Below, one piece after another: positions 1-11,092 of a stretch of DNA of 64,000 bases. Within the stretch, counting starts at the first letter, position 1. The number at the start of each line of letters is the position of its first letter. The position numbers and the translations under genes were made by a program. The stretch is taken from NCBI RefSeq assembly GCF_012273895.1, contig NC_052116.1, positions 1,736,001-1,800,000 on the forward strand, read 5' to 3'. The notes below the pieces were generated by a model that made no database searches, was not told the DNA's origin, and worked only from the letters and a program-made list of their open reading frames with translations. This DNA is from Zerene cesonia (Eukaryota > Arthropoda > Insecta > Lepidoptera > Pieridae).

Positions 1-1039
1 TTCGTTTTTTAACTTTTAGAAAAATCGGTACGATATTTATTAATACTGATACATTTTGAATTTGATTTTTTTATGCTATAACTCGCGAAAAACCTTAGAT
101 ACGCCTCTACAAATAAACAAATTAATACTAAAATTAATTTGTAATCAAATTACAAAAACTGCTTCATTAAAGACAAAAATGCAAATATATATGTTAAATT
201 AAAGAAATATTAGGAGATTAACCAGAGGAAAGGAAATGACTCGGAACCGTAAGGAAAAGTATAAAAAAATCCTTTTTCGTTTATCAGCATATTCGTGCAA
301 TTTACTCAATTTTTCCTTATGATAGATAAATACTATAACGCTATTACCAATAAATATTATCATATCCTCTAATACATATTTAATTATAAAACTAATGCAT
401 ATGAACCGTTAAATCATTTATAACATCTACCGTAATAGCAATGAATTCAGTTAGTTATTACAATGAGTAGGTACATTAGTAGGAAATTATGTAGGGCTTA
501 ACGCAATAAGGTTCTGGAAAATATACGTTTTAAACACGGTTTGTGATTTGCGGATAAATACTATTCTATTAATAAATTAATATTTATTATGTTTATTTCC
601 CAAAAAGGCTTACATTTTTTAAATATGTATGTATCGCTTCTTTAATTTGAGGATATATTTTATATTATATTGATAGGCATTTTAAGTTATGGCTATGCAT
701 TTTTTAAATGTTATTTTGAAGTGTATTTTTATTTATATAAATTCCTCCATAACTATATTTTATTTTATAGCATTATAAAGATTTTTAAATATGGTAACCT
801 TGGAATACGAAAACACAGTTTATATTTTAATTTTTTCGCATAACAGGGACACTATGAAGAAATATGTATATTTATAAAAGAAACACTTCATTTACTACAT
901 TAATTTTTTTTTTCAAATCGTTTAAATAAAAGCAAATCATCTTTCTGACTAATATAAAATATAACAAGTAACGCTGTTCGCTTATAAACAAATAGCTCCA
1001 ATAAAAATAAAAATAATTTTAATTTACCTTTACCGCCTG
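1..1039. other. AT-rich unique DNA, nothing recognised
   Basis: Strongly AT-rich sequence with many stop codons in all frames. I see no RNA gene, repeat family or splice-bounded exon here. Confidence 0.5.
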
Positions 1040-1189
1040 CCTCTCTCTTCTTCGGTTTTGTTTCTTTTTTATTTATGTACGTCCGCGTCTTTGTTTGTGT
1101 GAGTGCATTAAAGTATTTATTTACCTACATAGTAAAGTATTATGTTATCTGTATTAATACCATTGCGAGTAATGTTTAGGCATCTAACC

Positions 1190-1400
1190 GCTAAACAGAT
1201 AACGCGCTTCACTTTTTATAAAGACAGCAGCTAGCGCGTTGCTCCCGCCTGCGCCGCCCAATCGTATCATCGGAAGCAAATGACTGTTTTTTGCCCCCGA
1301 TCAGGCGATACTTCCGCGAATCAACCGCTCCAACACTTGCCCTTTATAAAAGATCGGTTATTCCCAATATGGCGGGCAATTCCGTTCATAACTTAATCTT
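1190..1400. promoter_or_regulatory. GC-richer patch, possible promoter-like region
   Basis: This patch is richer in G+C and CpG than its surroundings (GCGCG, GCCGCCC, ATCGG and TTCCGCG within about 200 bp). A TATAAAAG sequence lies near 1345. A 74-codon open frame (1291-1515) overlaps it but has no recognisable domain. A promoter is only one possible reading; an old repeat or chance composition would look similar. Confidence 0.15.
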
Positions 1401-1519
1401 ATCGCACGCCTATCAAAGAATGCATTCGTTTCGCTGTAAAGCAGAATACGCTACTTTGTTCAACACAACCCTTAAGCGATGCGCCGTGTTTGCGATATCT
1501 GCTGTTTGTTATTAGATAA

Positions 1520-2870
1520 GACGATTTCACTATATAATTGTGTGTACATGCGCATTGTGTTAAGGATATCGGTGTATGGGGAAAATGGTGAAATATATCA
1601 AAACAGAGTATTCAGCACTTAGAGAGAATTTAAAGGTAGCGTTAACAGGAGCGTTGCTATAAAAACCCAGAGAAACGCTTGATTAATGGACTATTGATAA
1701 TAATATGTTTTTTATTATCGTTTGTCTATAGCACACGGATGCCTATAGCAGAAGGATCACGTACGTATCAATTGATTCCCGATAAAATTAGTATCTACAA
1801 AAAGAACTGCTAATGCCATCCGATGTTTTTGGTCACTGTACATGTCAACATAAACCATGTTATCTAGCTTAAGTGATACATAATAAATCATTAGCTACGC
1901 CACGGCGTCGTGTACCTCCGGATTTGGTATAAAATTTTGTTTTCCATCGAAATCGCCAGCGAAGGCGATTACACAATCCTATTTTGTTGTTACAAGTATG
2001 TAAATGTAGCATTAACACAGTCTGCAGACGCGCAAGGACCATAAATCTGTGTAAAACAAACGTCCTGGGTGTAAATTATTAAGTGACTGACCACCAGTTG
2101 GGTTTGTAAAGCTGGATGGAAACGAGACTTTACGATTGCCGATCAATTTGGCTTCTAAGGGTTTGAAGAAGTTGATTGAATGCACAGAGGCTTTTTAGAG
2201 CGTTGGCGATAGTTAGGACAATAAAAATGTGTTACGGGTATGGTATTTTACAAACATTAACTGCCAATTTTCTATAAGTTACCAAATTGTTTCTAAAATG
2301 CAAAAAGGGGGAATGGAGAATATGCTGTTTGTTTAATTTTGTAATGCTCTTAATTAATTGAGAAGTAAATATTTATTCAAATAAACTTTTTTATATGTTT
2401 AATATATTTAATTTGAGCTCGTATAATTTAATAGGTAAAATGATTTATGTATTCCATAATATATCGAATAGTTACTAAAACCCTTATTCTACATATGATA
2501 GTCTTTATTTGTTTGAGAGGGGAAAAATTCTTGCGTTATTCCTCCCTGTGTAAAGCCCGCCTTACTGTGACGCATGATTTTACGAGACACGATTAAATTT
2601 ATGCAGTATAATAGCAAGTCCATCAGTCGCGTTTAAAGCGAAGTTTTTTTCTGAAATTATAGTTAATATATAGTGATTTTCTTTGAGTACAGATATCTAA
2701 TGTACAATGTACCACCTCATTTGTAGGTGCTAGTTTTTATTAACCTCCAGTTAGGTGAGTGATAAACGGCTGCTGTCTTTAAAATATGTTCATAAGTTTA
2801 CACAAGAAAATAATTGTAGGTACGTTTTTCATTATGTCGATATTATACGGCTAAGTATCAAAGATTATAA
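1520..2870. other. AT-rich unique DNA, nothing recognised
   Basis: No gene or repeat family recognised. There are a few slightly GC-richer spots near 1900 and 2560, without an open frame or a convincing splice pair. Confidence 0.45.
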
Positions 2871-2876
2871 GACCTT

Positions 2877-3052
2877 TTACCTTTTCTTTGCCCTTCTCAT
2901 TTCATTTCTTCTTTCGAATCGTCAATCCTTTCCTTATCTCTTACCCCATAAAAGCGGGCAGTGCATCCGCAGTGGTAGTGTCTCTGCGAATGTTTAGGGG
3001 CATTGGTGATCGCTTACCATCAGGCGAACCACTTCGACATAAAAAAAACATC
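2877..3052 (+). repeat. SINE-like copy, GCAACTGAGCTGG family, 5'-truncated
   Basis: Read on the plus strand it carries the family's pyrimidine-rich middle (CCTTTCCTTATC), then AAAAGCGGGCAG, TCTGCGAATG and GATCGCTTACCATCAGGCG, and ends in an A-run at about 3042-3050. The A-run marks the retroposon 3' end. The head (TCGAGCACGCTTCGGCACG) is missing, as expected for 5' truncation during reverse transcription. The short open frames over it are chance frames through the repeat. Confidence 0.75.
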
Positions 3053-3439
3053 TTGGGAAAATATACCTTTCAACATTCTGTTATCAAAGAGTTTGTACCG
3101 AAACTTCTCCGAAATCACTTAACCGATTATTATGAAAACTTTTGCGTATATTCGGTCTGAAGCCATTTTTACATCCCTATGTGTGAAGGTACAAAAATGT
3201 TTGCAGTATCAGATAGTAAAATGTATAAAAGATGTCAGTTAATGTAAGGAAAATGATTTATCTTTACATATTTTATGTATTAATTATAGCAATACGTTAT
3301 TGGGATTCTACATCTTTTCCTGTTTTTAATTACTATGAGAAATGAGCATGAAAAAGGAATGTAGATTATAAAATCAAATATTATTGATTTAAAAGTTATT
3401 TATATTCAATGTACAGAGCGACAGGGAAGGGTCTGTATA

Positions 3440-3645
3440 TTCAATTAAGTCTGATGGCAAAGTAAATATAATTACATTTGAAAAAGACACTGTTTTAAAA
3501 AAAATCAAAACCTCCTTCAAATTGTCATAACTAGACCATATTAAAATGCGACCACACGGGAAGCACCAGCTTTCAAATAAAAAAATAATCATTGACATCT
3601 GGTTCACCCAATCAAAAGTTCAAACAAACAAACATATACACATCT
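3440..3645 (-). repeat. dispersed repeat, 'aagtcggtt' family, diverged copy
   Basis: It shares the landmarks CCTCCTTCAAATTGTCA, a following GACCACACGGGAAGCACCAGCTTTCAAATAA stretch, and GGTTCACCCA..AAAAGTT with the copies near 7.9 and 10.9 kb. Family type (MITE or LINE remnant) is not resolved. Strand follows the orientation in which AAGTCGGTT is at the right-hand end of the 10.9 kb copy. Confidence 0.5.
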
Positions 3646-3649
3646 CAAA

Positions 3650-4440
3650 TATCTTCGGTATAATATACAAGGTTTTATATTGATCTGATGATAAATATTG
3701 TTAAGATAATGGCTTATTTACTGGCGTGTAGTACGCGTTCCATAGAGTTAATTTTGATACTTACCTCCTAAAGAATGTATGAAACGCTAACAATTCCATA
3801 TTTTTAATCAATATAATGTTCACTTAACAGCTTTTATGACTTCATATATTCATTTTACTAGCAATAAAACGCAACAGCTGTCTTAAGAAATGAAATAATG
3901 AATATAAGAGATTATGTTTATAGGACTTGCAGATTAAGATCTAAATCTGTTAATAACCTTTTTTATAATTTACAGTTGTAATATTAATTATTAAAATAGC
4001 AGCTGTAATTATGGTATAATTTGTATGAAACGTAGTTTTTAATGCTATATTATAGAACGTCTCATATCTGATGGTAATGTTATGTTGTATGTGACGTTTA
4101 TAGAGTTTTTATTATTCGATGTTTTCAAGATGATAACAGAATCTCAATAGCTGATTGTACTAATTGTGACTCAACGGACATGACTCACGAAATACCTGAG
4201 TTTTGGCTTTCGAAGATTTATGTGGAGCTGCTATAGTGACTGATAAACTAGTAACATTTCAATCAACAATTTGACTTGATAAATAAGCCAGGAATGGAGC
4301 ATAGAGTAGGGATTTTATTGGGGCCTTATATTAACTTAGATAACCAGTGGTATAAGAGTTTGACTCTCCAAAAGTTTGTACTTTGTATTATGTATTATAT
4401 TTTACAAAATATTCATAAATTTAATAGTTCGAGCATGAAC
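3650..4440. other. AT-rich unique DNA, nothing recognised
   Basis: No coding, RNA or repeat signal that I can support. A 62-codon open frame at 4276-4464 runs into the repeat that follows and has no family resemblance. Confidence 0.4.
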
Positions 4441-4454
4441 ACATCCGCTGTCAA

Positions 4455-4608
4455 TAAGGCATAAGGCATCCACTGAAAATCAGTGTCAGTACGCTGAGTG
4501 GCGGGTCTAATTAAGGCACATATATATTTTAACTATATTTATTACTTTGTTATATTTAACTGTATGTGTCATAATAAACGTATTTTCTTTCTTCTTTCTT
4601 TCTTTCAA
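4455..4608 (+). repeat. retroposon 3' end with AATAAA signal and TTTC tail
   Basis: The stretch AAGGCATCCACTGAAAATCAG..GCTGAGTGG leads to a TAATAAACG polyadenylation-type signal and then a (TTTC)n microsatellite at about 4585-4608. I recognise this arrangement as a common lepidopteran dispersed repeat end, but I cannot assign the parent element. Confidence 0.45.
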
Positions 4609-4989
4609 AACGAATAATTAAATGGGGTTACTTCGAAGTGATTTCAATACTAGATGCAGAGTTTTGCTTGACGGAGATGTTTGTGGAATTGTCACCGTGC
4701 ATTTTAATACGGAATTTGTCTGTTACATGATATTATTTAAAAATGTAAGACAAGACTTGGAGGCGTAGGCTTTGGTCATTTATTCATTTTGGTCATCGTG
4801 ATACTAGGTTTGGAGTGCAAGGCGATAACCATAGAAATAAAATATGCTCAAATTCGCAAAATATGCTCTTTTATATGATACTTTAAATCAATCGATTATT
4901 ATAAAAAATAGGGTATTTATTCTATGTATTATTTATTACGACGTTTCAAATACTTTCTAGTGAAAAACTGCTGTATGTTTTACACCTTA

Positions 4990-5110
4990 TATTCGGAAAA
5001 GTATAAATAAAATAAAAATATTCAAACCGAATATATTCGGTCCCAATACGAAATAATGGCCGAATGCAAATAATGAAAACTGTGCCGAATATTCCAAATA
5101 CCGAATACTA
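4990..5110. repeat. cluster of CGAATATTCGG-like palindromic motifs
   Basis: At least five CCGAAT/ATTCGG words occur within 120 bp, including the 14-bp palindrome CCGAATATATTCGG. The density suggests an old palindromic repeat, not a binding-site array. Nothing else marks it. Confidence 0.3.
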
Positions 5111-5130
5111 AATGAATAGCAAATGTAATA

Positions 5131-5305
5131 TTAGCTGCACACCCCGGCTCTGTCTGGGTACTTTAATTATTTATCGTGATGGAAATAATATAAAGTATCC
5201 TATCTTCTAAGTTGGATCAAATTGCACATGTTGAAAATCGGTTCAGTAGTTTAGGAGTCCATTGCGGACAAACAACGTGACACGTCATTTATATATATTA
5301 AGATA
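5131..5305 (-). mobile_element. Helitron-like element, class with GTGACACGT..TATATATTA end
   Basis: Homologous in inverted orientation to 63795-63964: both carry ACGTGTCACGTTGTTTG-like, GGACTCCTAAACTACT-like and ACCGATTTT-like segments and a CCCCGGC / CCGGGCGGAG end. The CTAG end has changed to TTAG here. This is a degenerate non-autonomous copy. Confidence 0.6.
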
Positions 5306-5309
5306 TGTA

Positions 5310-6870
5310 GGACGTTTATTGTCACTTTCGGATTCCACTCTGTTCATAATCAAGATACACAGTGCCTTATCAATGATAAGTCATTGACACACTTCGAATT
5401 ATAGACATCGTGTCTCTTTGATTTATTAATTAATATATAACTGTTTTGTCTGAGTCACGGCGCCTGGCAACAAATACGCAATTAGCTATATATCGGTGCT
5501 GAATTATTTGGCATGCAATCGAACAGCGAAGCTACCTAGCATTGTTGTGGAATTTATTGTGAAATAGCTTGATGTTTCGCCTAGATTTTATTGTGTTGGC
5601 ATGATTTTCTTTATCATAAACCTAACGCGCGATTTAATTACATTGACCATGATATTGACAATCTAGGTATCTTCTATTTTTAAAATACTATTTCCCTATT
5701 TCCATCGGAATGAGATGTTTCATCGCGGTGATACTTAGCCTATGTCACTCTCTAGCGTCCATGCCTGAAGGTGCCAGACATAATAATCATATTATTGATC
5801 CGTTGAAAGAAAGACAAACAAACTAACACATGATATCGTTTATAATAACGAGGCTACCTTCGTTATATGCTTTTATTATAAATCTATCACATTAAGTCCT
5901 CTCAATTGAAACAAGTACAACCAATGTAGAAAATAATTTCTAGCTTATCAAGAATATCTAATACCACATACCGGTTGAAAGAATGTGTTTTTTATTTAAT
6001 CAAATAGTATATGTCGTCGCGCAGTCTGTTAATGATTTATATTGATATAATTGCAGCGATAATCGTGTTTCTTAGTTACTGATTTATGTATACCCGATGA
6101 TGATTATAGATACTTCAGACAGTCGTAAAAATACCTTTGAGAAAATATTGAATGTAATTAATTAGGGAATATTTTTACACAAGAAAACGGACCGTTAATG
6201 TTAATTGGGATTGAAAGAAAGGCTCTGGTGTACATATCTGTCTGAAGAATTTTTTTTAATTGTTATAAATAACCAATCTATAATTAATTACCTCGCAGTT
6301 TTAAGTAGAAAAGTTGTAAGTAGTGAATATTTAAGGAAATGAACATACATGGAATAGAATAGACAATTTCTGTCTTTTGTTCTGACATTTCTATTCTTTC
6401 AAAATTTCTCAATTATAAAGCATTTCAATGCTAAAAAATAAAACGACAAGTAAAAATGTTGCTTGTTTTAGCTTCTTCAATTTTTTTTTCATGAGTTTGT
6501 ACTCGATATAATTATCAATATATCAATACAATATTAAAAACATATGCTAGAAACGGCAAAGCGTACAGAATAGAATCGATATAAATAGAATTATAAACCT
6601 ACACAACAATAACAAAATAAAAACACGTTTCGATATAAAGGTCAATGATGTATATATATAATTTTATTATTCGCTACTAAAACATTACTCGAAAACGCAC
6701 TTAGCCACTGTTAGTAATAAAATTGTATAAAAAATAGGTGCCATTAGTAAATAACTAAGCATTCACTTACCAGCAACTAATTACGCTAAGCTTTCAGCGG
6801 GAGTCACGAGCGAATTAATATATACCTAATGGTGTTACTTCTCAAATGCAGTGTGTATCGTAAGGAGCAC
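5310..6870. other. AT-rich unique DNA, nothing recognised
   Basis: No repeat family or open frame of note. A GC-richer spot near 5735-5775 has no frame or splice support. Confidence 0.4.
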
Positions 6871-6880
6871 GAATTGTGAA

Positions 6881-6902
6881 CTACAGTCCGCGTGGACTAT
6901 AG
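6881..6902. repeat. small hairpin
   Basis: CTACAGTCC and GGACTATAG flank a 4-nt loop (GCGT). Eight of nine pairs match. It could be a chance cruciform. Confidence 0.35.
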
Positions 6903-6984
6903 TACCTATTATCTGTGGTATTACGTTATCTGTGGTGTGGCGAAAGCTTTGCGTATGTGTGAGTGACAGCAGTTCAAAAGCCGA

Positions 6985-7100
6985 AAAGTGCAGCTAGAAT
7001 CTGCTGACGTCACGCGCCGCGCGTCAGGCCGTTAGACAGAAAATTGTATAAACCGGTATAAGCCAATCAAAGGATGCTCCGCGGTTTAAGCCGTCATCTC
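6985..7100. promoter_or_regulatory. CpG-rich patch with CRE (TGACGTCA)
   Basis: A CpG-dense stretch (GACGTCACGCGCCGCGCGTCAGGCCG) begins with the perfect CRE/ATF site TGACGTCA at about 7006. CCAATC follows at about 7063, and a TATAAACCGG word lies between them. This density of CpG and promoter-type words is unusual in this window. No gene start is visible downstream, so promoter or enhancer function is inference. Confidence 0.25.
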
Positions 7101-7162
7101 ATCTATAATATCTATGTACATTCACACAAATGCAATGAACATTATGTTACACGGACTGTACA

Positions 7163-7325
7163 TATTATTTATTTATTTTATTTATTTATTTATTCTTTAC
7201 AGTACATATTGCCTAAAAATAAATTGACATTGTAAAAAAAAAAAAAGACCATACAGGCACATATGCACTATAAGGCGGCCTTATTGCTCAAGAGCAATCT
7301 CTTCCAGGCAACCTTTTTGTAAAGG
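7163..7325 (-). repeat. LINE-type 3' fragment with (AATAA)n tail
   Basis: Left edge is a TTTATTTATT run, the complement of an AATAAATAAA tail. It is followed by AAGGCGGCCTTATTGCTCAAGAGCAATCTCTTCCAGGCAACC, which I recognise as a recurrent end segment of lepidopteran non-LTR elements. Reverse-transcriptase coding sequence is not present. Confidence 0.5.
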
Positions 7326-7355
7326 AATGTTTAACATATATGCGATTTAATAAAT

Positions 7356-7376
7356 TTGATTTGATTTGATTTGATA
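7356..7376. repeat. (TTTGA)n microsatellite
   Basis: Four tandem TTTGA/TTGAT units next to the LINE-type fragment. Confidence 0.7.
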
Positions 7377-7754
7377 TTATGTTGTTAATGGGAATATAAG
7401 TATTGTATCACTGAATATTGTAATTTCTCAGTTTGACCAAAGAATGTGTAGTTTGTAAAGAAATATTTGGGTAGTTATTTGATACCTACTTTAAAGATGG
7501 ACAGCAGTATATTTTTATAAATTTAATCTGTACGTTTTAAATATTGTACCAGAAAATAAAGTTGGGTTACTTTTGATATAGCGATAGATAAAACCATAGA
7601 TATATATAGGAACTCCTTTTAAAAATAAAAAACACCAATAGGTTCCGATTTGGGATGGAAATTGATTTTCGAATGAATATTAGTACCACGTGAAGCCGCT
7701 AAGAAAGAGAGAAAAAGAGAGCTGGGCAGAGAGGCGAAAGAATTATATAGTTTA

Positions 7755-8050
7755 TCAACCGATTTAGAAAAAAAAGTGGAGGCGATCAATTCGACAGTAT
7801 TTTTTGTGTTTGTTATCTCATAACTTTTTACAAGGTGAATCGATTCTTATGACTCTTTTTTTATTTGAAAGCTGTTACCTGACAACAAAAAACTAAATCG
7901 CATTTAAATTGTCAGAACCACAGTAAATTTAAATAGGACTACACGACACGTTTCAATATAAAACGAATTATCGCAAAAAAATTTATAGTTACAAGTTTAA
8001 AAATACAGTCAAATTGAGAACATCCCTCGTTTTTAATATGTCGGTTAAAT
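7755..8050 (+). repeat. dispersed repeat, 'aagtcggtt' family
   Basis: It contains GGAGGCGATCAATTCGACAGTATTTTTTGTG, TGTTATCTCATAACTTTTTAC, TGAATCGATTC and TTATTTGAAAGCTG, the same order as the copies at 38.8 and 41.0 kb and inverted relative to those at 10.9 and 46.1 kb. No terminal repeats are evident, so its class is unassigned. Confidence 0.55.
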
Positions 8051-8126
8051 ATTTAATATGCATGAGGTTTGTCAATCACCTGTTATAATAAATACTTATA
8101 ACCGTGAAGGCTACGGAACTGGACGA

Positions 8127-8195
8127 CGTTATACCACAGATAATATAATACTAGGTTATGCGTTATACCACAGATAATATATATACTAGGTTATG
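8127..8195. repeat. tandem duplication, unit 34-35 bp
   Basis: Two adjacent units (8127-8160 and 8161-8195) each read CGTTATACCACAGATAATAT..ACTAGGTTATG and differ by a short TA insertion. The core ATACCACAGATAA also occurs in inverted form twice near 6905-6938. Confidence 0.8.
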
Positions 8196-8342
8196 CGAAG
8201 TGGGTACACTAAGTATCTGTCAGTCAGTCACGGTTCTTGGGTGAAACCTTCTTAGTAACAGCGACTATTCAGAATGAAATTTACAAGAGAACCGTTTGCT
8301 GCAAATGTGAATTACATATACATGTAAGCATTTTATGACATA

Positions 8343-8579
8343 CTAGTCGCTCGTCCCGGCTCCTTCCGGATATCAAGATTCTTGTTTTATGTTAAGGGAG
8401 CATTTAATCGGGATAAAAAACAGCTCATACCCTGTCTCTATACAAAATTTCAGCAGATACTATTTTCTGTATTATATTATGAATACTAAATTTCCTCAAA
8501 ATCCGTTCAGTAGATTCAGCGTCATAGACAGACAAACATCCAAACTAACCAACCTTCACACTATATAATATTAGTGTGA
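8343..8579 (-). mobile_element. Helitron-like element, diverged long class
   Basis: Starts with CTAG (complement of the 3' end) and GC-rich TCGTCCCGGC. It continues with an internal GGGATAAAAAACAGCTCATA, AAATCCGTTCAGTAG and ATAGACAGACAAACATCC, and ends TATAATATTAGTGTGA, a changed version of the TCCTACTAATATTATA 5' end. A SINE fragment begins immediately after it. Confidence 0.6.
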
Positions 8580-8662
8580 AGCGGCAACTGAGCTGGTGGT
8601 TCGCCTGATGACCGAAACGATCACCACCGCCCATAAACATTCGCAGAGGTAGTGCCTCTAGT
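8580..8662 (-). repeat. SINE-like fragment, GCAACTGAGCTGG family, 3' part only
   Basis: Reads GGCAACTGAGCTGGTGGTTCGCCTGATG, then GATCACCACCGCCCAT, AACATTCGCAGAGG and GTGCCTCTAG. This is the family's 3' portion, oriented minus by comparison with copies that keep the poly-A. It directly abuts the Helitron-like end at 8579. Confidence 0.7.
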
Positions 8663-9319
8663 ATCTTATTTTAACTGTGTTTCTTATTGCGTTTGATATA
8701 AATTTACTGTCGTTGGCTTCCATTGTAGAATATGATATTCCACGGTATTTGTTATGAAGTCTGCCTCCGCGTTTGTGACGTTTTTGTAGAAAAGATTTAA
8801 TTGATATGAAATAAAAAGCTTTATCAAGTCTGATTAACTACGATTTTAATACAGACCCACATATCATAAAGAGAACGATTTAACAAATCCCAAGCGCAAG
8901 AATGCCGCCGACAATTTAAATATGAAGGAAATGACTAGCGTCTGTCCGCACGTAGCTAAATTAAACCGCTATCAAGCAAATTGTATAAATATGTAAATAT
9001 ACTCGCCCTAGTCGCGTGCGTCGATGTTCAATTTGAGGAATACAAGCTGAAAACTTACGACATCTCGAACAAAACACGATACATTGCTACCTACGTTAGA
9101 TCGTTGATTCCACGTGTAGCAACATAGCCAGCAATGGTTTATATGTAAATGTTTTAAAACACACAACCTGCTGTATTCGCGATGAGGCATTAAATCGTCT
9201 AATCTGAGAGAGGAACATAAATCTCGGTGTTAGGATTTTCATTCATTTGTTGCGTGATAATTTCTGGATGTTAGCACGAACGATGGTTTCATGCTGCTAT
9301 AATTTGACATAGATTTTAA

Positions 9320-9496
9320 TGAACGTTCGCCTGATGGTAAGCGATCACCACCAGCCATGAACATTCGCAAAGGTAGGGCCTCTGCGAATGCGCTGCCCGC
9401 TTTTTTGGGGTAAGGGAAAAGGAATGGATTAACGACTGGAAAGAAGGAATGGACTGGGACGGGTGAGGAAAAGGAAACGGGCCTCCGTTCACTAGT
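9320..9496 (-). repeat. SINE-like copy, GCAACTGAGCTGG family, both ends missing
   Basis: GTTCGCCTGATGGTAAGCGATCACCACC, GAACATTCGCAAAGG, CTCTGCGAATGCGCTGCCCGC, then AAGGGAAAAGGAATGG and GGGACGGGTGAGGAAAAGG match the 13.5 kb copy. The 86-codon minus-strand open frame here is a frame through the repeat. Confidence 0.75.
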
Positions 9497-9554
9497 CATT
9501 AACTTTTATTAAAACGCTTTTATTTACTTCACGTGTATGTTTTTATGTAACCGA

Positions 9555-9710
9555 CTCATTTAGACTAATCGCAATGGACAGATTGAATTCAAATCTTGTA
9601 CACTTAACAAGGATTGGTGACAATACGATAATATCATGAGTTTATCTTAATATCCTGATTAGGATCTCCAGTTTTAAACCATTTCTTTATATATAAATGT
9701 ATAATCTGCA
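9555..9710 (+). repeat. unassigned dispersed repeat, copy 1 of 2
   Basis: ATTGAATTCAAATCTTGTACACTTAACAAGGATTGGTGACAATACGATAA..GAGTTTATCTTAATATCCTGATTAGGATCTCCAG matches 45835-45990 in the same order and orientation at roughly three quarters identity by eye. I do not recognise the family. Confidence 0.6.
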
Positions 9711-9770
9711 TAAGAGCAAGTGAGACAATTTTTTTTTCTATCTTTAAATGTTTGTTGGTTTTATAATCTA

Positions 9771-9972
9771 CTAGCTGCGCTCCGCGGTTTCACCCGCGTA
9801 AGTCCGTATCCCGTAGGAATATCGGGATAAAAAGTTGCCTATATGTTATTCCAGTTGTCCCGCTATCTACGAACCAAATTTCATTGCAATCGGTTCAGTA
9901 GTTTTTGCGTGAAAGAGTAACAAACACACACACACATCCTAACAAACTTTCTCATTTATAATATCAGTGGGA
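9771..9972 (-). mobile_element. Helitron-like element, near-complete
   Basis: On the minus strand it begins TCCCACTGATATTATAAAT, passes CACTGAACCGATTGCAATGAAATTTGG-type sequence and GATATTCCTACGGGATACGGACTTACG, and ends in CGCGG..CCGCG-type hairpin sequence followed by CTAG. Flanks are A and T, the Helitron AT target. It has no coding capacity, so it is non-autonomous. Confidence 0.8.
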
Positions 9973-10389
9973 TGTTTATTTACTCTGTATTTAGGTATAA
10001 TGTAACAATGTCCAAAATTGCTGCGGGGAATAAGGCTTTTATCATTAAATAAGTACTTAGGAAATCAACTTAAGTCTAACTTATTATTTTACTTAAGTTT
10101 TTAAACTATTACTGTATAACATTATCATATTAATATCAAATTGTGATCTAATATCATACATTAAAATAATGGGCTAAAACTAAGAAAATCATTGCTTCCC
10201 TAACATTGGACTAGCTATATACAATTGCAATGCGTTTCAAGTTTACTCGAGGCATAATAATGCCCTGCAGTAACGTACTAAGGATCCAGGGCTAGTGTTA
10301 ACAAGTCTGATATCATTCAATCTGTCTGACCTTTTGTTCATATTCCATTTGATTTAACACAGGTGGAAGCGTGGTGAAATTTCTAGAAA

Positions 10390-10440
10390 CTGTTCAATTC
10401 AATCAATTCGAATTTCGATTCGGAATTCGAATTCGCGTTA
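10390..10440. repeat. palindrome-rich TTCGAA/GAATTC cluster
   Basis: AATTCGAATTTCGATTCGGAATTCGAATTCG packs several overlapping TTCGAA and GAATTC palindromes in about 30 bp. Probably a simple-sequence accident. Confidence 0.3.
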
Positions 10441-10869
10441 GAATATGATAACCTAATGACATTACATGAACTGTGAAATGTGTGAATTATTTGAAAGAAA
10501 GAAAAAACATTTATTTGACGACATGAAACACAAAAACATATATGAAATAAAAAATAATAAAATAAACAACTAAAACAAAGGTAAATAATAATAGAAAAGA
10601 GAAAAAAAAGTAGTATTTAAGCCACAAATGTGATACTTTTATGAGTGTATTTATAAATTTGAGTTTATGTGTTTGTTTGTGACGCGCGTTTCTCAGAAAC
10701 TACAGGACATATTTCCAAATAATTGCTATCCCTTGGATATATCATTCACCAACTACGTACGTATGTGATCTACGCTATATGCATCACGTACGAATTCATT
10801 CCTTTTCCTGGGTTCTGTTAGGGTTGAGTTGAGCTAACTAGTCTGATTACGCCCGTATTAATAAGCATA

Positions 10870-11092
10870 TTTTGTTAATAAAAACTTTATATCGTCTCGA
10901 CTCATTTAATAAGAAACTAAATCGTCTTCAAATTGTTACAAATACACCAAATTTAAATGGGACCATATAAAAAGCACCAGCTTTCAAATAAGAAAATCGG
11001 TTCACGCAGTTAAAAGTTATGAGGTAACAAACCCAAAAAAATATAGTCGACTCGACAACTTCCTCCTTTTTTGAAGTCGGTTAACAAAATAC
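10870..11092 (-). repeat. dispersed repeat, 'aagtcggtt' family
   Basis: AACTAAATCGTCTTCAAATTGTTAC, AAATTTAAATGGGACCATATAAAAAGCACCAGCTTTCAAATAA, AATCGGTTCACGCAGTTAAAAGTTATGAGGTAAC, CGACAACTTCCTCC and TTTTGAAGTCGGTTAA in order. This is the clearest copy of the family in the window. Confidence 0.6.
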
